Source: CAVHXA01 sp963639765
GTDB taxonomy: Bacteria > Bacillota > Clostridia > Oscillospirales > Oscillospiraceae
Length of the DNA stretch: 6,409 bases
Direction: 5' to 3'
Assembly: GCA_963639765.1 (NCBI GenBank)
Contig: CAVHXA010000093.1
Coordinates: 1-6,409, forward strand
This document shows, piece by piece, positions 6,391 to 6,409 of the stretch. Made by a program: the position numbers and the translations under genes. The notes below the pieces were generated by a model that made no database searches, was not told where the DNA came from, and worked only from the letters and a program-made list of their open reading frames with translations. How positions within the stretch are numbered: position 1 is the stretch's first letter; each line of letters begins with the position of its first letter.

Positions 6391-6409
6391 ATTATTTAAG
6401 GTAGCTGGG

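Noticed and set aside
6392..6409. Possible last codons of an upstream gene ending in TAA at 6394-6392
   Set aside because: Only five sense codons would be inside the window and another frame is also open, so no gene can be supported.
1..6409. CRISPR array, tRNA, rRNA, insertion sequence or attachment site
   Set aside because: No spaced repeats, cloverleaf, transposase or terminal inverted repeats were seen; the window is almost entirely coding.

Overview
The window looks like a piece of a Firmicutes chromosome, probably Clostridia. Reasons are the moderate base composition, strong Shine-Dalgarno sites a few bases before every chosen start, tightly packed genes, and protein families typical of Gram-positive peptide transport and defence. 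No taxon can be fixed from the sequence alone.

Five genes, all on the minus strand, fill almost the whole window and read from right to left. First is a large ABC-2-type permease whose C-terminal half is an extracytoplasmic domain resembling M1 aminopeptidases but lacking the zinc site (4389-6377). Then come an ABC-2-type ATPase (3574-4386) and a small six-helix membrane protein (2924-3577). The gaps in this first block are 2 bases and a 4-base overlap, so it is almost certainly one transcription unit and one transporter. After a 126-base gap come a GTG-started FtsX/MacB-like permease of the bacteriocin-associated DUF1430 type (794-2797) and its ATPase of the lactococcin-972 group (125-745).

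The two blocks look like two separate ABC transporters placed in series. Block A (genes 1-3) uses pure G-run ribosome binding sites, block B (genes 4-5) uses canonical GGAGG sites, and the junction holds the only sizeable gap, with a weak hairpin and a possible 28-residue peptide ORF. The most likely joint role is export of, or self-protection against, a peptide such as a bacteriocin. This is inferred from family associations; no convincing bacteriocin precursor lies inside the window.

The left edge (1-124) holds a weak terminator-like hairpin after the last gene and a near-perfect ribosome binding site for another minus-strand gene that begins just outside. The right edge begins 32 bases upstream of the first start, so the operon promoter and any upstream gene are not visible. 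Four of the five genes have an upstream in-frame extension that should be trimmed to the start preceded by a ribosome binding site.
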